Below are positions 49,974 through 59,271 of a stretch of 64,000 bases of DNA, piece by piece; position 1 is the first letter of the stretch, and the number at the start of each line of letters is the position of its first letter. The DNA comes from Serratia marcescens. Lineage in GTDB: Bacteria > Pseudomonadota > Gammaproteobacteria > Enterobacterales > Enterobacteriaceae. A program made the position numbers and the translations under genes. The notes under the pieces are model-generated. The model had not been told where the DNA came from. It did no database searches and saw only the letters and a list, made by a program, of their open reading frames with translations. The DNA is taken from NCBI RefSeq assembly GCF_006715005.1, contig NZ_VFMJ01000001.1, positions 4,092,001 through 4,156,000 of the forward strand, in the 5' to 3' direction.

Positions 49974-50442
49974 TTCCAACTCCTTTGTCAAAAGAATTTA
50001 TTTATCGTAATAGGTAATTATGTCAATTAGCACACATGATTTAACCAACTATTTCCAAAGTATCATTAAAATTAACTTACTGCATGACGCTCATTAAAGT
50101 ACACCTCCCCATTTGATCCCCACCCCTCTCTGGCTTGTTAAAAATTCAAACCGCATTTAATTTTAATATTACAACCAACACTAACAACCAAAATGCAAAT
50201 GATAATAGGAACACTATCAACCAAGTATAGCGTCGTATATTTCTCATTTCCTCCAACCTTACACATATAATATTGAAATTGTTAGCGCGCTTAAAAAGCA
50301 TAACAATATTAGTGAGTTTTTTTAATTTTTACTATTGGCGCAAGTTAAAAAAATGCCTTTTAAAGCCCATGCTGATTCGACTATTTCTCTAACATTATTA
50401 CCTTCATCAATTGACAAAGCCCTCATTACTACCTATTAAAAC
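49974..50442. other. AT-rich intergenic region upstream of the fimbrial operon
   Basis: About 470 bases with no gene. It must hold the fimbrial promoter. I looked for paired inverted repeats that would flank an invertible switch and saw none. Confidence 0.45.
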
Positions 50443-50498
50443 AAAAACCTGCAACTTTAACTTCGTTATTCACATAGTAACTTAGTTATCGTTGCAGG
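50443..50498 (-). terminator. Terminator of the type I secretion operon
   Basis: On the reverse strand CCTGCAAC (50498-50491) and GTTGCAGG (50455-50448) flank a 35-base loop that can pair further inside, followed by TTTTTGTTTT. It lies about 90 bases past the stop of the repeat-protein gene. Confidence 0.7.
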
Positions 50499-50586
50499 CT
50501 AAACTTATGAACTATTGCACTATATTAGTGTAGCAATAATAATTTAAATAAAATTAACTTGCAGAATAGAATATCACACATAAACA

Positions 50587-53136
50587 TTATGCTGCAGATA
50601 GATTATGATTTATATCGTTGAAGACATCGTTATGTAAATGTGAAGCATTTATCCAGTCAGACCCCACTTCTTTGTTAAGTTTAACAGTAGCATCGCTCTT
50701 GTCTCCGCCTGGTAATTTATTTAGTGAAATCATTCCATTATCTTTTACTAAAGATTTTACTAATGAAATATTTTCATCAACATCTTTTGGCTTATCTAGG
50801 GATCTTGACTCGATTGCATTCTCCTTAGAACCCTTAAATAGATCACCTATGAAAGGAATCTTGCCGAGATCTGGCAAGGATGGTATTTTTTCAATAATGG
50901 TAGTAATGGCTTGAGCAATTTTTGTAAATGGTTCAGCTATAGCCTTCACTCCGTCACTTAACGAAGTAACAACATCTTTTATAGTCCCTCCGATATCTTT
51001 AATTGGGGATGTGATAGCACTGAGTGCGTCAGTGAAAACAGAAACTGCTTTAGACGCAATATTGACAGTTTTCTCCAAACCAGAATGTATATCATTTCCC
51101 ATCTCTTTTATGAAATCCCAACTCCCCTTAACGGTTTCTTTGACTTCATTTATTATTTTTCCTGGAATTGAGGCTACGGTTTTCACACTATCCCAAATAA
51201 ATGAGCCAGCATCCTTGATCCCTTCAAAGATTTTCCCCGGTACCGAAGCGACACTCTTAATGCCGTCCCAGATGAATGAACCGACATCCTTGATCCCTTC
51301 AACGATTTTTCCCGGTACCGAAGCGACACTCTTGATACCGTCCCAGATGAATGAACCGACATCCTTGATCCCTTCAACGATTTTTCCCGGTACCGAAGCG
51401 ACACCCTTGATACCGTCCCAGATGAACGAACCGATATCCTTGATCCCTTCAAAAATTTTTCCCGGTACCGATGCGATACCCTTGATACCGTCCCAGATGA
51501 ATGAACCAACATCCTTGATACCTTCAAAGATTTTTCCCGGTACCGAAGCGATACCCTTGATACCGTCCCAGATGAATGAACCGACACCCTTGACTACGTC
51601 CTTGATCCCCTCAAAGATTTTTCCCGGTACCGAAGCGACACCCTTGATACCGTCCCAGATGAACGAACCGACACCCTTGACTACATCCTTGATCCCCTCA
51701 AAGATTTTTCCCGGTACCGAAGCGACACCCTTGATACCGTCCCAGATGAACGAACCGACACCCTTGACTACATCCTTGATCCCCTCAAAGATTTTTCCCG
51801 GTACCGAAGCGATACCCTTGATGCCATCCCAGATGAACGAGCCGACACCCTTGACTACATCCTTGATCCCCTCAAAGATTTTTCCCGGTACCGAAGCGAC
51901 ACTTTTGATACCGTCCCAGATGAACGAACCGACACCCTTGACTACATCCTTGATCCCCTCAAAGATTTTTCCCGGTACTGAAGCGATACCCTTGATGCCG
52001 TCCCAGATGAACGAGCCGACCCCCTTGACTACATCCTTGATCCCCTCAAAGATTTTTCCCGGCACCGAAGCGACACTCTTGATACCGTCCCAGATGAACG
52101 AACCGACACCTTTGACTATATCCTTGATCCCCTCAAAGATTTTTCCCGGTACTGAAGCAATACCCTTGATGCCGTCCCAAATGAACGAGCCGACCCCCTT
52201 GACTACATCCTTGATCCCCTCAAAGATTTTTCCCGGCACCGAAGCGACACTCTTGATACCGTCCCAGATGAACGAGCCGACCCCCTTGACTAAATCCTTG
52301 ATCCCCTCAAAGATTTTTCCCGGTACTGAAGCAATACCCTTGATGCCGTCCCAGATGAACGAGCCGACACCTTTAAACATGTCATAAATACCGGAAATTA
52401 CTTTCCCTGAAATAGTGGAAATATCTTTGATTAAACTTGATATGAACTCCATCAGTTTTTGGAGCATACCTTTTTCAGGGTCCGGATCCGGTTTCGGCTC
52501 TGGGTCCGGTTTCGGCTCTGGGTCCGGTTTCGGCTCTGGGTCCGGTTTAGGCTCTGGGTCCGGTTTAGGCTCTGGGTCCGGTTTAGGCTCTGGGTCCGGT
52601 TTCGGCTCTGGGTCCGGTTTAGGCTCTGGGTCCGGTTTCGGCTCTGGGTCCGGTTTCGGCTCTGGGTCCGGTTTTGGCTCTGGGTCCGCCTTAGAACCAG
52701 AAGAGTTTTTATGAGTGGCTATGGCAATTGCACCAACTCCTGCGGCTATTAAAGGAATAACCCAAACGGCAGGGTTGATATTTTCGCTATCAGAGATAAA
52801 GGCCTCGTCGAAAGAGCTTAGCTTTGAGAAAGACAGGCCCGCAAAATTCTCAGCATCGTATTTTGCTTCATAGAGTGAATGAGAAACAGCATCCTCAAAA
52901 ACAAGTTTTATATTGGAGTTGTTTGTTTTTTTAAAAAAATCATTTATTGTTAATTGCTTGCCGTTTTTATCATATATTATTAGACTAGTCCCCGTTTTTT
53001 TTACACCGGCTATATCCCCTGGAGATATTCCGACTTTAACTACGCTAGCTGAGGGAGGGACTGATACAATATCTTTATTAACTACTAAGTTAGACTTAGC
53101 CTTTTTAGAGGTGTAAGCCTCAAGTTTATCCATCAT
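50587..53136 (-). CDS. Type I secreted repeat protein with BapA-like N-terminus
   Basis: 849 residues, probably the substrate of the secretion genes upstream. Residues 1-115 resemble the BapA prefix domain ([36 protein letters not shown]). A hydrophobic glycine-rich segment spans about 121-141. Residues 150-222 are a Pro-rich linker of eleven PDPEPK units. Residues 258-643 hold fourteen near-identical repeats that begin GSFIWDGIK and end [13 protein letters not shown]; nine are 29 residues with a VKGV extension and five are 25 without it. A diverged fifteenth follows, then a 180-residue helical tail. No Ig-like or RTX repeats, no Cys. ATG 53136 has AGGAGA upstream. Adhesin, toxin or scaffold role is open. 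Confidence 0.85.
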   Translation of the reverse strand: MMDKLEAYTSKKAKSNLVVNKDIVSVPPSASVVKVGISPGDIAGVKKTGTSLIIYDKNGKQLTINDFFKKTNNSNIKLVFEDAVSHSLYEAKYDAENFAGLSFSKLSSFDEAFISDSENINPAVWVIPLIAAGVGAIAIATHKNSSGSKADPEPKPDPEPKPDPEPKPDPEPKPDPEPKPDPEPKPDPEPKPDPEPKPDPEPKPDPEPKPDPEPKPDPDPEKGMLQKLMEFISSLIKDISTISGKVISGIYDMFKGVGSFIWDGIKGIASVPGKIFEGIKDLVKGVGSFIWDGIKSVASVPGKIFEGIKDVVKGVGSFIWDGIKGIASVPGKIFEGIKDIVKGVGSFIWDGIKSVASVPGKIFEGIKDVVKGVGSFIWDGIKGIASVPGKIFEGIKDVVKGVGSFIWDGIKSVASVPGKIFEGIKDVVKGVGSFIWDGIKGIASVPGKIFEGIKDVVKGVGSFIWDGIKGVASVPGKIFEGIKDVVKGVGSFIWDGIKGVASVPGKIFEGIKDVVKGVGSFIWDGIKGIASVPGKIFEGIKDVGSFIWDGIKGIASVPGKIFEGIKDIGSFIWDGIKGVASVPGKIVEGIKDVGSFIWDGIKSVASVPGKIVEGIKDVGSFIWDGIKSVASVPGKIFEGIKDAGSFIWDSVKTVASIPGKIINEVKETVKGSWDFIKEMGNDIHSGLEKTVNIASKAVSVFTDALSAITSPIKDIGGTIKDVVTSLSDGVKAIAEPFTKIAQAITTIIEKIPSLPDLGKIPFIGDLFKGSKENAIESRSLDKPKDVDENISLVKSLVKDNGMISLNKLPGGDKSDATVKLNKEVGSDWINASHLHNDVFNDINHNLSAA
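51133..52365 (-). repeat. Tandem coding repeats, 87-bp and 75-bp units
   Basis: Inside the repeat-protein gene, nine 87-bp units (52365 down to 51583) are followed by five 75-bp units (51582 to 51208) and a diverged one. Units are nearly identical at the DNA level. The 12-bp difference is exactly the VKGV codons, so the array switched unit length once. Such an array should change copy number by recombination or slippage. Confidence 0.95.
52490..52693 (-). repeat. 18-bp tandem repeat coding PDPEPK
   Basis: Eleven copies of GGCTCTGGGTCCGGTTTN at exact 18-base spacing (first GGCTCT at 52496, last at 52676 on the plus strand). The only variation is the codon for Lys or Pro at the wobble places (TTC, TTA, TTT). 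It encodes a stiff Pro/Glu/Lys linker like those of cell-wall or periplasm-spanning proteins. Confidence 0.95.
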
Positions 53137-53241
53137 AGCGTGTTCTCCTCTGAGATGGCTTATATAATGATGATATATTTAAAACAACACAACACTTTAA
53201 TATAAGTGATATTTCGATTCGATTTGTGATTATTAAAAAAA

Positions 53242-53703
53242 TTAAATTCCTTCCTCATTACTTTGATTTCTTTTGAAACTATCAAAGAGCGTTGATACTC
53301 CCTCCATATTAAAGATAATTGCATCCTTCATTAAAACAATAATATCAATAGGGTTTTTAAACATATCATTCAACTGAACAAAAGACAGCTTTGCCTTTTC
53401 TTTGTTATCATTAATATAGATTACGACACCTTCATCCGTTATTCTTTTTGCCCATTTCTCTACCGTTTTCCCATCAATGGTTTGTGACAGTGAACTAATA
53501 ATTGACATCACCTCGTTATCAGGTAATTCATCACCGTTTAATATATTACTTAACTTACCATTACCAATGCTATTAATCACAGGAACTAGAAATTCTTTTT
53601 GAAAGTCAGCAATGAAAGTCAAACGTTTCCAAGGTTCTAACTTTATAATGTAAAACTCTTTACCTGAGATACAAACTTTATTATATTCACTCGATTTTTC
53701 CAT
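53242..53703 (-). CDS. Unrecognised 153-residue protein in the secretion operon
   Basis: A soluble protein with no signal peptide or membrane segment. The start KVCISGKEFYIIKLEPWKRL has a short beta-rich look, and the rest is helical (LSQTIDGKTVEKWAKRITDE, VQLNDMFKNPIDIIVLMKDA). The layout faintly recalls phage tail-assembly chaperones, but I cannot support that as homology. Lying between adaptor and substrate genes, with AT-rich codons like both, it may be a substrate chaperone, an activator or an immunity protein. ATG 53703 has AGAGGA upstream. Confidence 0.7.
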   Translation of the reverse strand: MEKSSEYNKVCISGKEFYIIKLEPWKRLTFIADFQKEFLVPVINSIGNGKLSNILNGDELPDNEVMSIISSLSQTIDGKTVEKWAKRITDEGVVIYINDNKEKAKLSFVQLNDMFKNPIDIIVLMKDAIIFNMEGVSTLFDSFKRNQSNEEGI

Positions 53704-53718
53704 CTTTAAATCCTCTAA

Positions 53719-55023
53719 TCATCTCTCTCTAAGAGCTTCATTTACTTTATTAAAAGGTTTTACCAAATAATCTAAAATAGTTTTACTTCCAGTTCGAATA
53801 TCAACGCTAGCAATCATGCCCGGGCTGATGTAAAAACGCTTTCCCTTTATTTTTTCAAGATAGTCCTTAGTTGTCCTTATATAAACTCGATAATATAAAA
53901 TGTCAGGCCTTTGCTCATCTTTAATTGTATCAGGCGATATAGTTACAACTTCTCCATCAAGCCCTCCATAAATAGAATATTCATATGCAGTGATTTTAAT
54001 CCTCGCGGATTGCCCAGGGCGAATAAATGCAATATCACGAGGAGAAATTTTAGCTTCAATTAGTAAACTGTCGTCCAAAGGGACTATATACATGATAATG
54101 CCATTAGGAGATATAACACCATCTATAGTATTAGTAACTATATTTTTTACTATCCCACGAACAGGAGATCTGACCGTAGATTTATATAACAAATCATTCT
54201 TGCCGAGAATAACTTGACTCAGAGAACTTATCTCTGTTGAAACTTTAGATAGTTCTTCTCGAGACTTTAAATAATACTGAGAGATAAGGTCAGCCTCTTT
54301 CATATTTAGATCAACTAACTGTTTTTTCAATCTAATAACATCAACAGAACTAGACGCTCCTAATTTTGATAACTTAGAATTTATATCTAACTCTCTTTGT
54401 AACAGAAGCCTTGAGTCCCTTAAGCTAACCAATGAGTCTTCAAAGTGTTTTTTCCTAGACTCAAAAAGTCTAGTTTCAGCTTCAATTAGCTCTGCTTTTT
54501 TTTTCAAATCTTCTGGGAAAACTATCTTTGTGCTGTTAACTTCAGCCTTAAGGCGTGCTTGCTGGGCTAGTAAAGCATGATATCTTTCAGTTGTTTCTGA
54601 GACTGATGCTTGTGTCCTGGTCGTATCCATCTGTACTAAAGCTTCACCGGGCGTAACTATTTGTCCTTCTTTAACATATAGCCTCTTTAATATACCTCCA
54701 TCCATGGATTGAATTATCTTCTCTTTAGAGCTAGGAATAACCTGGCCATTACCTTTTGAAACCTCATCAATCTCAGATATATATGCCCATAAAATTAAGA
54801 AAGACAAGAAAAATATAATAATAGCTAGAGTTAATTGTATCTTCCCCCTTTCCCCTTTCTTACCTGAATAGCAAGCTATATAATCATCTACACTGTCCGC
54901 TTCTGAATTCAAATCTTCATTTTTGAAAAAAAAATAATTTATTGACTTTAACTTTTCTTTTATTGCAACTCTATTCATTTTAAATCTGCTAAAGAGTTGC
55001 GATAACATCCTTTTTTTTCTCAT
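53719..55023 (-). CDS. Type I secretion adaptor (HlyD/LapC family)
   Basis: A 434-residue membrane fusion protein linking the ABC transporter to the outer-membrane channel. A cytoplasmic N-terminus of about 60 residues precedes one membrane helix (LTLAIIIFFLSFLILWAYIS). The lipoyl-like half GNGQVIPSSKEKIIQSMDGG and KRLYVKEGQIVTPGEALVQM, a long coiled-coil hairpin (about 140-290), and the HlyD C-terminal signature ARIKITAYEYSIYGGLDGEV follow. The start at 55023 overlaps the ABC gene by 35 bases; a start at 55008 or 54978 is possible. Confidence 0.93.
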   Translation of the reverse strand: MRKKRMLSQLFSRFKMNRVAIKEKLKSINYFFFKNEDLNSEADSVDDYIACYSGKKGERGKIQLTLAIIIFFLSFLILWAYISEIDEVSKGNGQVIPSSKEKIIQSMDGGILKRLYVKEGQIVTPGEALVQMDTTRTQASVSETTERYHALLAQQARLKAEVNSTKIVFPEDLKKKAELIEAETRLFESRKKHFEDSLVSLRDSRLLLQRELDINSKLSKLGASSSVDVIRLKKQLVDLNMKEADLISQYYLKSREELSKVSTEISSLSQVILGKNDLLYKSTVRSPVRGIVKNIVTNTIDGVISPNGIIMYIVPLDDSLLIEAKISPRDIAFIRPGQSARIKITAYEYSIYGGLDGEVVTISPDTIKDEQRPDILYYRVYIRTTKDYLEKIKGKRFYISPGMIASVDIRTGSKTILDYLVKPFNKVNEALRER

Positions 55024-57133
55024 CTAAAAGCATTTCCCCATTTGAAACTACTATGACTCGATCCACTAACTCTAGAATTTTTTTTCTATGTGTTGCGATA
55101 ATAACAGTCTTACCTTTTAGCCAATCTTTCATATTATTAACAAACTCGTCCTCTGTAAGCTCGTCTAGTGCTGCAGTAGGCTCATCTAATAAAATCACAC
55201 TTGGATTCCTTAAAAGTAAGCGGCTGAGTAATAGTATCTGCTGTTGCCCCCCAGACAACCCGCCACCACCTTCTTGAAGAAGATAATCTAGCCCATCGGG
55301 AAGTTGATTAATGAAATTAATTGCACCTGTTAAACTTATAGCCTGAAAAAGATCTTCATCCTTACATAATGGCATACCTAATGTTAAGTTTTCTCTTATG
55401 GTGCCATAAAATAATCTTGAGTGTTGAGTTAGATACCCAACATCTCTACGAACGTCAGATGGGTCAATATTATATAAATTGATGTCGTCAAGAATCAATT
55501 CTCCATTTGTTTTAAGCATCATGCCTGCTAGAGCACTCAGCAATGATGATTTACCAGAGCCATTTCTACCAAGAAGCGCGATCCTTTCACCAGGCTTAAT
55601 ATCTAGTTTTTTTATCTTTACAGCGGCCATAGTACTCTCATCATTGTGTATGAAAGCAGCATCACGAATTTTATATTTTCCATAGATTGCCGGTTTATGT
55701 ACCATTCTTGAGTCTTCTTGATGATCAACGGGCAATTTCATTATGTTATCAATGCCAGAGATAGCAACTTTTGTCTGTTGCCATCGAGTAAGTATATTTG
55801 CTATTTGAGATATAGGCGCCATCATACGGGAGCTGAGAATTGATGATGCTACTAAAGCACCTGTGGATAGTTTCCCCTCCATCACAAAAGGTGTTCCTAC
55901 CAATACAACACATACAAAAACACTATTTTGAATAAAAAACGACCAAGTTGTTAGAGTATGTGTTAATTTTTTTATTTTTATTGAGTTGTCTGCAGTTGCA
56001 TTAGTGTAATGAAGCCACTGCTGTTGAAATCTATACTCTGCTTGCAAATATTTTATATCATCAAGCCCTTGTACTGTTTCTACTAAAATAGCATTTCTTA
56101 GACTAGATTCTCGCATAGATGAATTAGCAAGAATAGAAAGTTTTTTTTGAGAAAGTAATCCAGGTAAGACCATCAGTACCATCCCCACTAATGGCACTAA
56201 AAAAACAATCCCCGCCAAAGAGTAAATAACAGCTAAGAATAAGAAGAAGAAAGGTAAATCTGCAATCGCTATGACTGTAGACGAGGTCATCATTTCTCTT
56301 ACTTGTTCTAATTCACGCAATTGAGATATAAACGTCCCGGTGGATTTAGGACGATAACCATTTTTAATCCTTAATGAGCGACCAAAAACCCGATCTGAAA
56401 TTATTAAATCGGCTCTCTTACCAAGCATGTCAATTATACTATATCGCATTATCCTCAAAAGAAAATCAAAAACAAAAGCCAGTATAACTCCAATAAACAA
56501 CACCCACATGGTTGGAATTGATTGAGCGGGAATTATTCTATCATAAGTCTGCATCGAATATGTTATTCCAGCCAAACCAAGGATATTTACGAAAAATGAA
56601 CCAAGTATAATTACATAATATGGTTTTAGATTAGGGAACGCAATTTTCCAGGCCCAATGTTTTCTGAACGGTATTATATACTTATCTGAACGAGGGTCTT
56701 GTTGAGTTTTTATAGGCCGCAGTGTAACAATACGACTAACTTTCGAGTTTATATCATCACGACCAACAACTGATACTAATCCATCATCTTCGATAAATGA
56801 TATAATGTAATTGCCTTTAGAATCAATACTTTTAAGTATAGCTAGCTGTCCATTGCTCATCTCAAGCACCTGAGGAAAGAGCCAAGTATTGAATATGTAA
56901 TCCTTACCACTATCTATTTTTAGCGAAAGCCCGGCTTGCCTGGCCATATTTTTAATTATCTTCTCCCTTCCTAAATTATAACTCCATAGTTCAGTTATTA
57001 ATATATTCTGCTCTGAAATATTTAGCCGATAATGATGGGCTATTTGAACAATAGCCGACCTCCAGCGGGTCAGGAAATATTTATCCTCCGCTTCTTTACT
57101 ATCTATTACATCATCTAGGAAATCATTATTCAT
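54989..57133 (-). CDS. Type I secretion ABC transporter with inactive C39-like domain (LapB type)
   Basis: 714 residues in three parts. The N-terminal C39-like domain (to about 135) has no catalytic Cys at the expected place, so it binds the substrate without cleaving it. The six-helix transmembrane domain spans about 160-440. The ATPase shows Walker A LLGRNGSGKSSLLSALAG, signature LSGGQQQILLLSRLLL and Walker B NPSVILLDEPTAALDELTED. Uncleaved substrates are the rule for this class, which fits a substrate without a double-glycine leader. The ATG directly follows the TolC-like stop. Confidence 0.94.
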   Translation of the reverse strand: MNNDFLDDVIDSKEAEDKYFLTRWRSAIVQIAHHYRLNISEQNILITELWSYNLGREKIIKNMARQAGLSLKIDSGKDYIFNTWLFPQVLEMSNGQLAILKSIDSKGNYIISFIEDDGLVSVVGRDDINSKVSRIVTLRPIKTQQDPRSDKYIIPFRKHWAWKIAFPNLKPYYVIILGSFFVNILGLAGITYSMQTYDRIIPAQSIPTMWVLFIGVILAFVFDFLLRIMRYSIIDMLGKRADLIISDRVFGRSLRIKNGYRPKSTGTFISQLRELEQVREMMTSSTVIAIADLPFFFLFLAVIYSLAGIVFLVPLVGMVLMVLPGLLSQKKLSILANSSMRESSLRNAILVETVQGLDDIKYLQAEYRFQQQWLHYTNATADNSIKIKKLTHTLTTWSFFIQNSVFVCVVLVGTPFVMEGKLSTGALVASSILSSRMMAPISQIANILTRWQQTKVAISGIDNIMKLPVDHQEDSRMVHKPAIYGKYKIRDAAFIHNDESTMAAVKIKKLDIKPGERIALLGRNGSGKSSLLSALAGMMLKTNGELILDDINLYNIDPSDVRRDVGYLTQHSRLFYGTIRENLTLGMPLCKDEDLFQAISLTGAINFINQLPDGLDYLLQEGGGGLSGGQQQILLLSRLLLRNPSVILLDEPTAALDELTEDEFVNNMKDWLKGKTVIIATHRKKILELVDRVIVVSNGEMLLDEKKKDVIATL

Positions 57134-58756
57134 TTACTCTTCCTTTATAACTCTTTCTTTGTTCGTTAGTTTTCCTGTTTGATATAAACATTCAACGGAG
57201 AAACTTATTATATTATATTTGCTGTTAATTATGTCTATGTTTGTCTGATGAATCTCAGCCTCGGAATTAATTAAATCTGAAAATGACCGATTACCTAGCT
57301 TTTCATATTGTAGTATATAAAGATCTCTGGTACGCACTGCATCTTTTACTCTATTTATTTTCGCATCTAAGCTTAGCCTTGAATTACGCACTTGACTAGA
57401 TGCTTCTGTTATTTTCGACCTTGCATTATATAATTCGTTATCCCAATTATACCTTGCTGCATATAAGGCTTGTTCCGACTGCCTAACTCTTGATGAAGTA
57501 GCACCACCTTGATAGATTGGAACTTTAATATCTAAAAACACTCCAAACTTATCACGATTATAGTCACTGTTATATCGACGTTCTTTGCCTTGCCTATCTA
57601 GTTGATATTCATAGAACGGGCTAAGATATATGCTGGGATAAAACTCTGTATTTGACAAGTTTACTTGACTCTCAGCAACTTCTATTTGTGACTTTGCTGC
57701 TAGTATTGCTGGTGAATTATTTATATTTTCCAAACTATTTAAACATATATCATTATCTAAAACAGGAAACTCCACGAGAATTGATTTTGAAACATGAGCA
57801 TTAGTTATATTATCTAGCGCTGATGACCAACGATTATATTGCGCCTTGTAATCATTTAATAAAGCCACTGAGGAAGCCAAGCGCACTTTTGATTGAGAAT
57901 AATCGGATTCCGCACTTGCTCCTAGCTCAGAGCGTAATTTTGCGATTTTATTTATCTTATTAAAACCTATGAGTTGCTCTTCTGCTATTTTATATAATTT
58001 TTTATACTTCACCACTTGTAGATATATTGTTACCGCTTGATATGCAATATTATTGATTTCTTTATCCAACTCATTTTCAGAATGTAATGCATTTGATTTA
58101 TTCAACCTTACCTTATACTTGGTCTTTCCAAAATCATAAATAACCTGTTCTGCTGCCATTTTTAGTTTGTTTGTATTTTCATTCCCACTACCATAATCGT
58201 TACTTTGCAATCCAGATTGAATACCTACATTGAAAGATGGATAGTAAGCAGCCATAGCTTCATTTATCGTTTCTCTAATTCGTTCAAGATCACGGCTAGA
58301 TCTTTTTATAGCAGGATGCCAACTTATTGCCATATCTATCACTTGCCTTAAATTATAATAACCGCTGGGCTGTTGATATTTGATTGCTTTGCCGCCACCT
58401 TCACTTAATCCATTATTTAAGTCAATTCGTTCTTCTTCATAGTAGCTTAAGTAATCCTTATTTCTTGACTTTCCCTTAAAAATATCACTATCAGTGCTTT
58501 CATTTTTATTCGCTGTATTCTTTTTTGAGCTTACCTCATAATTTTTAGATAAGATTTTAGGGTTTTCCTTATCCTTTAACGGCAAAAAATTTTCGTTCAG
58601 TGATTTTTCATCATCAAAAACCACAGGATATATTACATCATCCTTACCATTGGCTTTATAAGAAAAAAAAACAGGTGACACAATTAACAAACCAATTAGC
58701 CATCCTTTATTTTTTCCATACTTATCGCCTATGTATTTATTCGAGATTAGTTTCAT
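57134..58756 (-). CDS. TolC-family outer membrane channel of the type I system
   Basis: A 540-residue outer membrane efflux protein, long for the family because of an N-terminal extension of about 110 polar residues after the signal sequence. The OEP repeats start at YYNLRQVIDMAISWHPAIKR and later include YPSIYLSPFYEYQLDRQGKE and DIKVPIYQGGATSSRVRQSE, both typical. It has no lipobox, so like TolC it should be a protein-only channel. It is the first gene of the five-gene leftward operon. The upstream region lacks a clear ribosome site. Confidence 0.92.
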   Translation of the reverse strand: MKLISNKYIGDKYGKNKGWLIGLLIVSPVFFSYKANGKDDVIYPVVFDDEKSLNENFLPLKDKENPKILSKNYEVSSKKNTANKNESTDSDIFKGKSRNKDYLSYYEEERIDLNNGLSEGGGKAIKYQQPSGYYNLRQVIDMAISWHPAIKRSSRDLERIRETINEAMAAYYPSFNVGIQSGLQSNDYGSGNENTNKLKMAAEQVIYDFGKTKYKVRLNKSNALHSENELDKEINNIAYQAVTIYLQVVKYKKLYKIAEEQLIGFNKINKIAKLRSELGASAESDYSQSKVRLASSVALLNDYKAQYNRWSSALDNITNAHVSKSILVEFPVLDNDICLNSLENINNSPAILAAKSQIEVAESQVNLSNTEFYPSIYLSPFYEYQLDRQGKERRYNSDYNRDKFGVFLDIKVPIYQGGATSSRVRQSEQALYAARYNWDNELYNARSKITEASSQVRNSRLSLDAKINRVKDAVRTRDLYILQYEKLGNRSFSDLINSEAEIHQTNIDIINSKYNIISFSVECLYQTGKLTNKERVIKEE

Positions 58757-59271
58757 AGTTGCGGATTCAGCCTGTTTATAAAATTAAAATTTATATTATA
58801 GATAAGTAAGAGATGATATATTGGAGAAATAGCAAAAAATTATGTTCACTTCTTTCACAATACGGGACAACACTTTAATTCTCATACTGATAACAATAAG
58901 AGACAATTTCAATTTGATTTACATATGCATCTTCTTACTTAGTCCACTTTATAATCACTATGTATTTATCCCATAAACTCAAATTTCAATACCAGCTTTT
59001 CATAAACCGATTGCACACCACATCTTTTTTATTCTACCCCCGTTACCTTATTCGTACCGCTTATACTACGGTTGCTAACCAGCCAGATCCGGCATGATTA
59101 CTGCCCCAGTCGGCCATGATCCTGAGGCATGATGTCACCGGGTCTGGTGGTGCGATGGTAACCGCCAATAGGAGCCTGGTCAGGCACTTTATGCCGGGAC
59201 CGTCTGTAACGTGGATGCCGGTACCAGCTCCCCGTGGTTGTCTGGTTAACCCGTATAAACAGGGGGACAGA
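58757..59271. other. Intergenic region upstream of the secretion operon
   Basis: The AT-rich left part (to about 59040) should hold the promoter of the leftward operon. From about 59060 the sequence is GC-richer and probably belongs to the flank of the IS110-type element that follows. No gene was seen. Confidence 0.45.

Noticed and set aside
49974..50586. Possible fimS-type invertible promoter for the fimbrial operon
   Set aside because: No paired inverted repeats flanking the region and no adjacent FimB/FimE-type recombinase; the integrase at 27.8 kb is 22 kb away.
51011..52387. A 458-codon open frame antisense to the repeat protein
   Set aside because: It is a by-product of tandem repeats: one stop-free unit on the reverse strand makes the whole array open. 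It has no plausible start region or domain.
51208..52693. Regular repeats considered as a CRISPR array
   Set aside because: Units are contiguous, in frame and multiples of three, with no unique spacers between them and no cas genes nearby.
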